Part shown: positions 29,158 through 38,241 of the stretch, in pieces
How positions within the stretch are numbered: position 1 is the stretch's first letter
Layout of the letters: every line of letters starts with the position of its first letter
NCBI RefSeq assembly: GCF_001445655.1
Contig: NZ_LNBE01000001.1
Span: forward strand, 377,061-441,060
Direction: 5' to 3'
DNA from: Streptomyces roseifaciens
GTDB lineage: Bacteria; Actinomycetota; Actinomycetes; Streptomycetales; Streptomycetaceae
Length of the DNA: 64,000 nt
Program-made: the position numbers and the translations under genes
The notes under the pieces: generated by a model
What the model saw: only the letters and a program-made list of their open reading frames with translations
Database searches by the model: none
What the model was told of the DNA's origin: nothing

Positions 29158-29217
29158 AGCGGCCGGGTCAGGATCCGCCCCGCCGGCCCCGCCGGCCCCG
29201 CCGGGCGGCTGCTTCCG

Positions 29218-30177
29218 TTATGCGTCTGCGGGGTGGTGGCTGGGCGGGGTGGTCTTTGCCGTGGCGGCGGTCTCGAGGTGTGTCAGGAGCGCGTCGGCGA
29301 CGGGGCCGGTGGCACTGGGGGTGAGCATGTGGCCCATGCCGGGGATCAGCATCAGGTGTGCGCCGGTGATCGCTTGTGCGATGAGCCGGCCGTGTCCGGG
29401 CTTGACGGGTTCGGCGGTGCCTTCGATGACGAGGGTCGGGACGGTGACCCGTGCCAGTGCGCCGACCGGCTCGCATTCGAGGTCGGTCATACCGGCGAGC
29501 CGGTGGTTGGCTGCAGTGCGCGGGTCGCGCATGCGGTCGTGGAGCTTCTCCTCCAGGCGGCGCTGGGCGTCCTCGTCGAACTCGGACGGGCGCTCGGTGC
29601 CGTGGAGGACGCGGGCGATTTCGATCTGGAAGTCGATGGCTTCGGCCCGGGTGGCCGGGGGCGGGCTCATGGCCGCCTGGCGGAAGAACGCCGTGAATTC
29701 CGGTGCCGGTTCCGGCAGGCTGCCCTCGGGCTGCGCTTCGCCGGTCAGGGCGCGGACGAGGACCTGTCCTTCGTGCTCGCCCAAGGGGGATGAGCCGATC
29801 ACGGTGAGGCTGTCGACCCGGCCGGGGTTCTCGACGGCGATCCACTGGGCGAGGAGCCCGCCTGCCGAGTGGCCCACGAGATGGGCGGAGTGGATCTCCA
29901 GGGCGTCCATGAGGCCTACGGCGTCGGCTTTGAGGTCGGCCCAGGTGTAGGGGTGCTGGGTGAAGTCGCGGGCGGTGGAGCGGCCCACGTCCCGGTGGTC
30001 GTAGCGGATGACGTGGTGGCCGGCTGCGGCGAGGCGGCCGACGAACTCGTCCGGCCAGAGCAGTCCCTGGCTCATCGAGCCGGCTATGAGGAGTACCGCC
30101 GGGTGGGAGGGGTCGCCGAACTCCTCCGTCCACAGCTCGATGCCGCCCACCGTGACCATGCGTCCCATTGCAGGCAT
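29218..30177 (-). CDS. Alpha/beta hydrolase
   Basis: The 319-residue protein has the alpha/beta-hydrolase fold. It shows an oxyanion-hole segment (L-L-I-A-G-S), H-V-I-R-Y-D-H-R-D-V-G-R-S, the nucleophile elbow G-H-S-A-G-G (Ser104), a late acid in L-V-I-E-G-T-A-E-P, and the catalytic His in G-M-G-H-M-L. This matches the aclacinomycin methylesterase/epoxide-hydrolase-like group, but the substrate is unknown. No signal peptide. ATG 30177 is used; in-frame ATGs at 30168 and 30159 are possible. It is followed by a strong hairpin and stands alone. Confidence 0.88.
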   Translation of the reverse strand: MPAMGRMVTVGGIELWTEEFGDPSHPAVLLIAGSMSQGLLWPDEFVGRLAAAGHHVIRYDHRDVGRSTARDFTQHPYTWADLKADAVGLMDALEIHSAHLVGHSAGGLLAQWIAVENPGRVDSLTVIGSSPLGEHEGQVLVRALTGEAQPEGSLPEPAPEFTAFFRQAAMSPPPATRAEAIDFQIEIARVLHGTERPSEFDEDAQRRLEEKLHDRMRDPRTAANHRLAGMTDLECEPVGALARVTVPTLVIEGTAEPVKPGHGRLIAQAITGAHLMLIPGMGHMLTPSATGPVADALLTHLETAATAKTTPPSHHPADA

Positions 30178-31020
30178 TCCTTGCCCCCGCTTTCGGTGTT
30201 ACGTGCTTGGTGTTCGCGTTCTCGTTTTCGTCCGCCTGTCGTTGCGGACAGGCAGAACTCTGCCGTCCCCGGCCCACCGGTGGTATCCGTAGGACCACTG
30301 GTGCCGGACTACTGGCCTTCCACTGGTGCCACGGCCGGGAGGCTGGCCTGCCCGTCACCCGCAGCAGGCGGTCCGGCCCGGTCAGGGACCACTGGCGGCA
30401 GGCCGCTGGCCTCCCCGCCGGCCCCCGGCGCCATGGAGCCTCCTGCCAGGGAGCACGGTGACAGCATCCGCCGCGCGGCCCGGCCCCGTGCCGCCCGGTC
30501 AGCGCCTGCCGGGGCTGCCCCGCGGCGGGCGGCGGGCCAGGCCTGTCACCCGCGGCAGGAGATCCGGCCGGTCATGGCAACTGGCACTGGACCACGGGCG
30601 GCTTCCCACCGGTGCCACGGAGCCTCCTGCCGGAGGCACGGTGACAGCCAGCCGCGCCGTCCGGCAGGCGGCTGCCGGGGCTGCCCTCACCGGTGGCGTG
30701 CTGGCTGGTCCGTCACCCGCGGCAGGCGGTCCGGCCCGGCCAGGGCCACTGGCGCTGGACAACTGCTCTCCCACCGGTGCACCGGTCCACGGGGGCTACG
30801 GCCCAACGGTCCACCGGTGCCGCCGGTGGGGTTCTGGTCCGTCACCGCGGCAGACAGGACAGCCCGGTCAGGGCCACTGGCGCTCCGGCCTACCGGCGCT
30901 CCGGCCTACCGGCCGTCCGACCACCGGCCCACCGGCCCACCGGCCCACGGGGCGGCACCGGTGCACGCGAGCTACGAAGTCTCGTACGGCCCCACCGGCG
31001 GCATGCTGGTTCGTGGTCTG
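30178..31020. other. Repeat-rich intergenic region
   Basis: About 840 bases upstream of the hydrolase and downstream of the LuxR gene, filled with degenerate repeats (listed separately). Frames spanning it consist of Pro/Arg/Gly-rich sequence and are not supported as genes. Confidence 0.5.
30353..30960 (+). repeat. Degenerate tandem repeats of 130-190 bp
   Basis: Four imperfect units start near 30353, 30544, 30711 and 30840. Each opens with (C/T)GTCACCCGC(A/G)GCAGG, followed by GGTCCGGCCCGG(T/C)CAGGGCCACTGGC. The last unit runs into short tandem blocks (CGCTCCGGCCTACCGG and CCACCGGC) at about 30890-30950. It resembles intergenic minisatellites of GC-rich actinomycetes. Confidence 0.65.
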
Positions 31021-33990
31021 TCACTGGAGCAAGCGGGCGAGTTCGGTGCGGGAGGTGATGCCGAGTTTGGGATACACCTTGTACAGGTGGTATTCGACGG
31101 TGCGCGGGCTGAGGAAGAGACGGGCCGCGACGTCCTTGTTGCTCACTCCTTCGGCGACGAGCCGGGCGATGCGCAGTTCCTGGGGGGTGAGGGTCTGCAA
31201 GGGGGCGGGTCCGGCGGGTTCGGGGCTCTCGCCCGCTGCCCGCAGCTCGCCCTGCGCACGCTGCTCCCAGGGTGCGGCCCCCAGACGGTGGAAGGTTTCC
31301 GCGGCGTCGCGCAGGTGGGGGCGCGCCTCGCCCGCGCGGCGGTCGCGGCGCAGTCGTTCGCCGAGGAGGAGTGCGGTGCGGGCCCGGTCGTAGGCGCTGG
31401 CGTCCCGGTCATCGCCGGTATCGAGGAGCTCAAGGGCCTGCTGCAGGAGACCGAGGCCGGCGGCGTCGTCGGCGGTCAGTGCCCTGCAGCGGGCGAGTAC
31501 CGCCTGTGCCCGGGGTGAGGTGGCGTGGGCCGACCACCGCTCCAGGAATGCGGTGGCGGCACGGGCGGCCGCGTGGTCGCCGGCCGCGGCGGCGGCCTCG
31601 ACCCGGTCGGCGGTGGAGCCCCACGCCACGATGGGGTGTCCCGCGCCCGGTCCCGCCGTGGTCAGCGCCATGAGCCGTTCATGGGCGCGGTCGTGGCGGC
31701 CGAGGCCGAGGTCGAGCAGACCCAGTGCGTACGACGCTATCCCGGCGCGCAGCCCGAGACGGTGCGGGATGGCGATGGCCAGGGCCTGGTGGGCGTAGGA
31801 GCGGCAGTCGTCTTCGTGGCCGCGGACGGCGGCGCAGACGGCGAGGTTGGCGAGATGGGCGGCAGCGGAGTTGTCGAGGCCGGCCTCCCGGGCGAGGGCC
31901 AGCCCTTCCTGGGACAGGGCGGTGCTGAGTGCGAAATTGCTGTTCATGCGCTCGGCGGTGGCAGCGTTCTCCAGGACGACGGGCAGCGTGCCCACCATGC
32001 TGGAGACCTTCGCGACGCGGCCGGCGCGGGCGCCGTGGCGGGCGGCGGCGTCGCTCTCGCCGAGCAGACTGGCCGCGGCCGCCGCCCACAGCAGGTGAGC
32101 GGCCTGCCCCCCGCCGCCACTGCCACTGCTGCCACTGCCTCCGTCGTGGTCGTGGTCCGGGACGGCAGCCAGGGCCCGGCGCAGTAGACGCGCGCCCTCA
32201 CCGGTATCCCCGGCGTGCCATGCGCCCATTCCGGTCAGGATGTCGCGCAGGAACACATCGGCAGCATCCCCGGACCCCGCCGACGCCCCGGAGGGGAGGG
32301 CCAGTCCGGCCGCCCGGCTGCCGATCCGCACGGCGGCACCGGTGTCGCCGACGTACGAGGCAGCCTCCGCCGCGTCGGCGAGCAGAGCGAGGACGATCCG
32401 CCGGGCATCGCCCGTACGTGACGGCTGCGGCGCGCCCGCGGCACCGCGCGCGCCCGGGGCTTCAGGCCCCGCCACCGGACCGGACCCCACCGGCCCACCC
32501 GCTGCCCACTTGCCCGTGGCCCACCCGCCCGCTGTCTGCCCGTCCGCCGGCAGCATGTGCGCGGCGGCGCGTTCGGCCGCGTCCAGGAAAGCCCGCAGCG
32601 CCTCGGCGGCGTTACCGGAGGACAGCTCGAACCTGCCGCTGAGCTGCGCGATCTCGGCCAGCAGGACAGGATCCTCGGCCAGCTCCCGGGCGGCTGCGAG
32701 GGCGGACTGCGCCCGCCCGGGATGCCCGCCCAGCCATGCCGCCGCCGCGGTGTCCTTCAGCCGCCGGGCCCTGCCCCGCACATCCGGGGTCAGCTCGGCG
32801 GCCCATGACAGCATCCGTGCGGCGTCGGCGTAACCACCGCGGGCGGATGCCCGCTCGCCGGCGGCGGCGAGTTCGGCGGCGATCTCCTCGTCGGGGCCGG
32901 TCGCGGCCTCGGCCCGGTGCCGGGCCCCGCGGTCACGGTCGCCCGCCTCGGACAGCAGCGCGGCAAGGTGCCCGTGCACCGCCCGGCGCGCCGCCGCGCC
33001 TGCCCCGGCGTGCACGGCGGCACGGATCAGCGGGTGCCGGAAGCGGACGTCGGCAGGCCGGATATCGACCACACCGGCAGCCTCGGCGGCATACAACGCA
33101 TCGGGGGACACACCCAGCCGCTCCGCGGCCGCCCGTATCAGCCGCACGTCACCGCGCCCCTCCAGCGCGGCGGCGAGCAGGACGAGCCGGGTGTCCCCGG
33201 GCAGCCGCGCGATCTGCTCCCCGTAGACGGCGGCCATGCCGTCCCCCAGGGGCAGCGGGTCGGGCAGCGGCGCCCGGCCCGTCAGCTGCTCCACGGTCAG
33301 CAGGCCGGCCGTCTCCCGCAACGCCAGCGGGTTGCCGCCGGTCGCCGCGGTGAGGACATCGGCCACACCAGGCGCAGGCCCGGCCGCCGCACACGCCGCC
33401 AGCACCTCCCGCGCGCCCTTGGCATCCAGTCCCGCAAGGTCCATGGCGGGCAGGGTGCGCAGCGCCTGCCTCGCCCCTGCGGTGTCCCGGGTGCCGATCA
33501 GCAGCCCCACCCCGTCGTCCCCCAGCCGCCGGGCCGCGAACAGCAGGGCATCGGCAGAGGCCTGGTCGACCCACTGGAAATCATCGACGACACACACCAG
33601 GCCCCCGGCCGCCGCCGCCTCCGCCAGCAGGGAGAGCACCCCGGCCGCCACCAGGAACCGGTCCTGGGCGGCCGCAGGCTCCGCCAGCCCCAGAGCAGCC
33701 CGGACCGCGTCCCGCTGCGCACCGGGCAGCGCACCGGCCAGGGCGGTCACCGGGCGCAGCAGCTGGTGCAACGCGGCGAAGGCCATACCGGACTCGGGCT
33801 CGGCGCCGGTCGCCGACAGCACCCGCGCAGGAGTGGCACGCCGGGCGGCGTGGTCCAGGAGCGTCGACTTGCCGGCCCCGGGCTCACCGCGCAGCACCAG
33901 GACCCCGCCGGCGCCGGAGCGCACCTTCGTCAGAAGCCCCTCGATCGCCTCGAGTTCGCCCTCACGCCCGCTGATCCGCTCGACCACCAT
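31021..33990 (-). CDS. Large ATP-binding LuxR-family (LAL) transcriptional regulator
   Basis: About 989 residues from the ATG at 33990 (M-V-V-E-R-I-S-G-R-E-G-E-L). An AAA/STAND ATPase is at the N-terminus: Walker A G-E-P-G-A-G-K-S-T at 35-43 and Walker B L-V-C-V-V-D-D-F-Q-W. A long TPR-like helical region with a Gly/Ser-rich linker follows, then a C-terminal LuxR HTH (L-T-P-Q-E-L-R-I-A-R-L-V-A-E-G, N-K-D-V-A, L-F-L-S-P-R-T-V-E-Y-H-L). LAL regulators such as MalT and PikD-type activators respond to ATP and an inducer and often activate secondary-metabolite or sugar-use genes. No such gene set adjoins it, so its target is unknown. Coding to 34122 is also open but lacks family similarity. Confidence 0.92.
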   Translation of the reverse strand: MVVERISGREGELEAIEGLLTKVRSGAGGVLVLRGEPGAGKSTLLDHAARRATPARVLSATGAEPESGMAFAALHQLLRPVTALAGALPGAQRDAVRAALGLAEPAAAQDRFLVAAGVLSLLAEAAAAGGLVCVVDDFQWVDQASADALLFAARRLGDDGVGLLIGTRDTAGARQALRTLPAMDLAGLDAKGAREVLAACAAAGPAPGVADVLTAATGGNPLALRETAGLLTVEQLTGRAPLPDPLPLGDGMAAVYGEQIARLPGDTRLVLLAAALEGRGDVRLIRAAAERLGVSPDALYAAEAAGVVDIRPADVRFRHPLIRAAVHAGAGAAARRAVHGHLAALLSEAGDRDRGARHRAEAATGPDEEIAAELAAAGERASARGGYADAARMLSWAAELTPDVRGRARRLKDTAAAAWLGGHPGRAQSALAAARELAEDPVLLAEIAQLSGRFELSSGNAAEALRAFLDAAERAAAHMLPADGQTAGGWATGKWAAGGPVGSGPVAGPEAPGARGAAGAPQPSRTGDARRIVLALLADAAEAASYVGDTGAAVRIGSRAAGLALPSGASAGSGDAADVFLRDILTGMGAWHAGDTGEGARLLRRALAAVPDHDHDGGSGSSGSGGGGQAAHLLWAAAAASLLGESDAAARHGARAGRVAKVSSMVGTLPVVLENAATAERMNSNFALSTALSQEGLALAREAGLDNSAAAHLANLAVCAAVRGHEDDCRSYAHQALAIAIPHRLGLRAGIASYALGLLDLGLGRHDRAHERLMALTTAGPGAGHPIVAWGSTADRVEAAAAAGDHAAARAATAFLERWSAHATSPRAQAVLARCRALTADDAAGLGLLQQALELLDTGDDRDASAYDRARTALLLGERLRRDRRAGEARPHLRDAAETFHRLGAAPWEQRAQGELRAAGESPEPAGPAPLQTLTPQELRIARLVAEGVSNKDVAARLFLSPRTVEYHLYKVYPKLGITSRTELARLLQ

Positions 33991-34089
33991 TTGCTTCGCC
34001 CGTGCCCCCGGTGAACGCCGCAAGGACGGCCCCGTGCCGCCCTCCCTTTCGGCGCGGCCGACTGTACCTCCCCAGCCCCGCACACCATT

Positions 34090-34152
34090 TCCCCAGGTCA
34101 CACCCCAGGCTCCCCAGGTCACACCCCAGGACTCACCAAGTCACATCCCACT
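34090..34152. repeat. 21-bp tandem repeat upstream of the LuxR gene
   Basis: Three units of about 21 bases (TCCCCAGGTCACACCCCAGG and a degenerate third) lie 100-160 bases upstream of the regulator start, in the probable promoter zone. The repeated GGTCACACC core is operator-like in spacing (two helical turns). Confidence 0.6.
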
Positions 34153-34324
34153 CTCACCCCCGTCCCGGACACCATCCCCGGGCACGACGCCACCCCGGCC
34201 GAGCGGACCGCCCTCACCCCGCAGGCACGAACCCGCCACCAGCATCGGCCCCACCCCACACAAGCCCCCGGGCCGGAAGTGGTAACCGGTGCCCGCTGTG
34301 ATGGCGTACGGTGGGGACTACCGA

Positions 34325-34398
34325 CGCGGGGTGGAGCAGCTCGGTAGCTCGCTGGGCTCATAACCCAGAGGTCGCAGGTTCAAATCCTGTCCCCGCTA
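34325..34398 (+). tRNA. Initiator tRNA-Met (anticodon CAT)
   Basis: A complete cloverleaf without encoded CCA. The acceptor strand CGCGGGG pairs with CCCCGC and leaves position 1 unpaired (C opposite T), the hallmark of initiator tRNA. The anticodon stem CTGGG/CCCAG has the three consecutive G:C pairs typical of fMet, with anticodon CAT at 34359-34361. The T arm GCAGG-TTCAAAT-CCTGT is regular. A perfect hairpin terminator follows. The gene argues that the replicon is a chromosome or a large plasmid. tRNA 3' ends are frequent integration sites, but no repeat of this 3' end was noticed elsewhere in the window. Confidence 0.95.
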
Positions 34399-34817
34399 CT
34401 GCTGAATGGGGGCCTGGATCCCGATGGATCCAGGCCCTCCTGCATTCCTGTGCGAACGTCCACGATATTTCCCACGGGAAAATTCAAGCACTTCCCCATG
34501 AGGTCCCGGAGCGGCTCCGCCATCACGAGCTCCCTTTGCCGATTCGTTTGGATCACTCCCGCCGACCGAGGCTGCCGGTGACGATGTCCCTGTGACGCAC
34601 CACGTCAGCGCTGTGATCCCGGCTTTCGGCGTTCTTGCCGGCACGGTGCTGCTCGCCGGCGCCGTTCGCGAGTACCGCTCCGGGACACCGGCTCTCCGGG
34701 GCTGCAGCTGTGATCTCCCTCGCTGACATCCATGATCTCCGCCGCGGGTTTCACGCTCACTGGCGGTTCCGGAGCCAGGTGAGCCAACCGGCGGCATCCG
34801 GATACGCGAACTCACCA
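34399..34817. other. Spacer after the tRNA
   Basis: Apart from the tRNA terminator (34410-34437) this 420-base stretch holds no supportable gene; overlapping frames lack domains. It could contain an attachment-site scar, but none was recognised. Confidence 0.4.
34410..34437 (+). terminator. tRNA terminator hairpin
   Basis: Perfect 12-bp arms GGGCCTGGATCC and GGATCCAGGCCC with a CGAT loop, starting 12 bases after the tRNA. Confidence 0.85.
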
Positions 34818-36326
34818 TCATCGAAGCCCTTCCCGGAGGCCGTTGAAGCACTGGGTGTCATGGCCGTGTGCGGGCGTTCCCGGGCTCGCTGCGCGTGAGT
34901 CCCCCTTCCCTGGCCGGGCGCGGGACCAGCAGCAGCTGCCATTCTGAGGGACCGGTTGCGTAGACGAGCGGCGGTCGCAGCCGTCCACCACATCGCGCAG
35001 GATGTCCAGCATCGGGGACCGCAGATGCCCGTCGAGCCGTAGGAAGCCGGTCGCGTCGTAGGCGGCGGTCGGATCGGCCGCGACGTCTTCGAGGTACGCC
35101 TGTACCAGGCCGGGGTCGCGCATCTCCGGTGCGGACAGGAACGCCCGTGCCCGGGCGAAGGGCCGGCCAAAGGTGAGCGACCGCGCTGCAGGATTACGCA
35201 TAGCAGCGTCGAAGGCGGCGACGTCCAGCCGGGTCATGGCTTCACAGCGCGGGTAGCGGGCGGCCAGGAGCGCCTGGACCTCCGGGTCGCGCAGCGCGAT
35301 ATGCAACAGGTTGATGCGCGTCTGGAGCGCCACGCCGGAGAGCATGAGCGGCTGGTTCTCGACCTCGTACGACATGCCGGAGAACCAGCCGGCCAGGATC
35401 CGGCACTGCTCGATGGCCATGACTGAGGACATCGAGACCATGGCTTCGAGCAGGAGGAGTTGCGGAGAGCAGGCACGGCCCGCCTGGTCGGCGCACAGCC
35501 TGTCCCATGCTTGGCTCATGCAGACCACCGCGACGGAGCTGGCCGGCCACGGCCTGTGGGCGGAGCTTTCGGCCGCCGCGGGGCTGGCCGGCCTGCGCCA
35601 GGTCCGCGACGGCCTCCTCGCGGAGCACCTGGGTGCTCGCGTGCGAGCGCCCTGCAGCGCCGGTGTCGCCGCGCTCGATGATCTCCCGGAGCCGGTAGGC
35701 CGCGGCCGTTGTGAACCGTGCGTCGAGGATGGCGTCCACGACTTGACGGATGAAGTCTTCCTCGAAGCAGCCGAGGCCCTTCAGGGCGGCCGCCGGTCCG
35801 GGGGGGGCAGGTGGTGGCCGATCTCGTGGCCGAGCGCGAAGAACCATTCGACCAGATGGCGTTCGTTGCGTTTCCTGCTCTGCAGGCAGCCGAGCGCCGG
35901 GCCGGAGAGGAACAGGCCGCGCTGGACCACGCGCGATCTTGCGAGCGTCGCGATGGCCTGGTCGCCGTGGCCGCGCTGGAGCAGGAATTCTGCGATGAGC
36001 CGGAGGACGGCTCCTTCGAAGGCATCTTCCAGCAGCGGCTCTTCCAGCTTCGTCTCGAGCATGAGGCCGTGCAGGAACGCGCAGATCCCGACCTGGCGCA
36101 GATGGAAGACGACCGTATGGGAGTCGCGGCCGCGCAGGCCGAAGTGCCCCGGGATCCCGTTGGTCACGGTCACCAGCTCGACGGGCTGTCCGCCGGCCTG
36201 TTCGGCCAGGGAGCGGAATTCCGCCAGCGGCGACACGGTGGTGCGGCCGGTCCGGACGGCCTCGCCCGGCTCGCCGGCCCGGCTTTGGACCGACTGCTGG
36301 AGGATCAGGTCATCCAGGCTGGTCAT
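34818..36326 (-). pseudogene. HExxH-containing hypothetical protein, frameshifted
   Basis: From ATG 36326 (M-T-S-L-D-D-L) the protein runs to F-A-L-G-H-E-I-G-H-H-L, a zinc-metallopeptidase-like HExxH. It then loses frame in an 8-base C-run at about 35799-35806. Dropping two bases restores a long helical continuation (E-E-D-F-I-R-Q-V-V-D-A-I-L-D-A). A further shift near 35590-35600 leads to the final frame, which ends at 34818. Combined, the protein would be about 500 residues with a single HExxH in the middle, possibly a peptidase of unknown family. Upstream it overlaps a small gene by 17 bases, so the two were probably one operon. Two independent lesions suggest real decay rather than one sequencing error. 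Confidence 0.6.
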
Positions 36327-36579
36327 CGGGCGTGTCTTCAAGGGCTTCGATGACCTCGTCGAGCTGCGCGGGGGTGATGTCGCGGAACTCGCGGTCACCG
36401 ATCCTGATGTATTTGATCTTGCGCTGGCGGATCAGCGTCTCCAGCACCGCGCCGAGGGCCGCGCCGGGGGCCGGGCCGAGGGTGTCCGCCAGTTGCGCCA
36501 CGTGCGCCACGTACATCCAGGTGTCCGGATCGCCGACCTGTGCCTGGATCTGCCGTGTGCCGGACACGGCCTCCGGCAC
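36310..36579 (-). CDS. Small hypothetical protein upstream of the HExxH gene
   Basis: The frame encodes 89 residues from the GTG at 36579. It is a mostly helical, acidic protein with A-A-L-G-A-V-L-E-T-L-I-R-Q-R-K-I-K-Y-I-R and a C-terminal D-E-V-I-E-A-L-E-D. Another frame just upstream (M-S-G-M-R-V-V-T-I-E-T-D-E-A-G from about 36653) could be its original N-terminus joined through a frameshift near 36585. It overlaps the HExxH gene start by 17 bases. Function unknown; it may regulate or chaperone the downstream product. Confidence 0.5.
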   Translation of the reverse strand: MPEAVSGTRQIQAQVGDPDTWMYVAHVAQLADTLGPAPGAALGAVLETLIRQRKIKYIRIGDREFRDITPAQLDEVIEALEDTPDDQPG

Positions 36580-37134
36580 CCGCCGCTCGCCTCGGCGAGG
36601 GCGGCCGCCCCCGCTTCGTCGGTCTCGATCGTCACGACCCGCATACCGCTCATGCCCGGCCCTTCAGTCACTGGGCGTCACTGGGCATTTCAGGCTCATT
36701 CAAGCCGGAGAGACGCAGCGCCCGTCATCCTCCAGCCCGGGGCGGCACCGGCGATCGAGGCCCTTCCACCGGCGTGACGTCAGCTCTCGTCGTCGTCCTC
36801 GGCGGCGTCCGGGTCGCGCAGGTCACGGATGCCGCCGAGGGCCAACCCGGGCAGGGCAAAGGTGCAGGTTCCGTGCACAGGCCGCGATGGACGATCACGT
36901 GGGGCCGGGCCGGGCCGGGCCGGTGGGTCTCGACCTCCTCATGGCGTGCCCCCGCGGGCGAGGACGACACCGCGGACGGCCGAGTTCTGCCCGGGCCCGG
37001 CCTGGGCGCCAGTCTTCTCACCCATCGACCTGCACCGGGCCCACCCCGGCGAACCGGACGGCAGCGAGAACCCTTCAGCGCTCGCACTGCGGCGGCCATC
37101 AGGCCGGGACAGACCACGAGCCCGGCGCCGGCGA
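36580..37134. other. Gene-poor spacer
   Basis: About 550 bases containing at most the decayed 5' end of the preceding small gene. Pro/Arg-rich frames on both strands carry no domains. Confidence 0.35.
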
Positions 37135-37429
37135 AGACCCGTACACGGAGGTACTCGCCTCACGACCGCCCGCCACCCGCTGGGACCAGGCCACATTCCG
37201 CTGTGGCCAGTGCGGCGCCGCGCCCACCCAGGCCGACTACGTGCAGGCCGTCGGCGCCCACCGCGACGCGCAAGTCCTGCTCGCACGCCTCAACCCGACC
37301 GAGCGTGACGACCTCGTCCCGATTCTCCGCACGGTCCTCGGCGCGGTCCTCGGCGCGCCGGAGACCGGCATCGAGTTCCCGGCGCTGATGGACCAGCAGG
37401 CACCCAGCAACGCTTCCGCCCCGCACTGA
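37135..37429 (+). pseudogene. Fragment of a small CxxC protein
   Basis: The frame encodes a tail with F-R-C-G-Q-C-G-A-A-P (a single CxxC), then a helical region (L-L-A-R-L-N-P-T-E-R-D-D-L-V-P-I-L-R-T) and a stop at 37427-37429. No start codon with a credible ribosome site is found nearby in the same frame, so the 5' part is probably lost. Too short for a family assignment. Confidence 0.35.
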
Positions 37430-37525
37430 CGGCTCCCTGCCCTGGCCCCAACCGCCTCGGGGCCGGGGCGGCCCGGAGGCCCGGACAGACCCGCCCGGCC
37501 TGCCCCCGACAGGAGATGTGCCGTC

Positions 37526-38241
37526 ATGACCGTCGTCCCGCTCCACCCCGCCGTCCGGCACTACGCGCCGCGGACGAAGCACCGGTCCCGACCGTCGTCC
37601 GGCGCCAGGCCGCCGCCGGCTTCGACCGGCCCGGCCGTCGCCGAGAACGACTCGAGGAAGCTGCCCTCCAGGCGGTGCCGGACACCGACGCCGTCCCGAT
37701 CAGCCCGTTCCCCGACACCCTCAGCACCGCTGTCCCGCCCATGAACCGGACCGGCTGCACCCCGGTCGACGACCACCAGTCCTACGCGGCATGCGCGGTG
37801 ACCCACCTCGGCTCCGCCGACGGCATCCGCGGCTGGTGGCTGGCTTGCACTACACCCAGCGCACCGACCAGCTCGGCGACCACGAGCAGGTCCTCACCCT
37901 GATCGCGCCCTGCGCCTGCGGCACCTGCTTCCACGTGGAGATCCCTGACGAGGACGCGCTGATCGTGATGCCGGACGAGCCCGACACCACCGCCGGCGCC
38001 CCCGTCGGATGCGACCACCGCTTGCGCATCCGCTCCGCGAGCTACGCCGACCAGGACCCACGACAGCGTCGGGCAGCCCTTCCTGCCAGTCCCGCACACC
38101 CACCAGCCGGCGAGCGGCCCGTTCTACTGGTGGCGCGCTGGAGGATACGCACACACCCGGCCGTCCGCAGCCGCCTTGGACGTTTCTCTCGGGGAATCAG
38201 CTTCCCCGGCGGGGGAAGAGCGGGCGGCCGGTCAGAAGTGA
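37526..38241 (+). pseudogene. Decayed cysteine-rich hypothetical gene
   Basis: An AGGAG site precedes the ATG at 37526 (M-T-V-V-P-L-H-P), but coherent sequence is spread over several frames. One is N-R-T-G-C-T-P-V-D-D-H-Q-S-Y-A-A-C-A-V-T-H-L-G. After a probable one-base loss near 37848 it continues H-Y-T-Q-R-T-D-Q-L-G-D-H-E-Q-V, then A-P-C-A-C-G-T-C-F-H-V-E. Another shift near 38055 leads to V-G-Q-P-F-L-P-V-P-H-T-H-Q-P. Two or more shifts imply decay. The Cys/His-rich centre could bind a metal, but no family is recognised. Confidence 0.45.

Larger units (their letters stand above)
28064..29217. other. Gene-poor region holding repeat copy B
   Basis: About 1.15 kb between the regulator and the 3' end of the hydrolase gene. 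It contains a terminator-like hairpin (28613-28654), repeat copy B (28785-29019), a G-run array (29063-29092) and a second hairpin (29129-29157). No supportable gene. Confidence 0.45.

Noticed and set aside
30353..30960. CRISPR array
   Set aside because: Units are 130-190 bp and degenerate, without short identical repeats and unique spacers.
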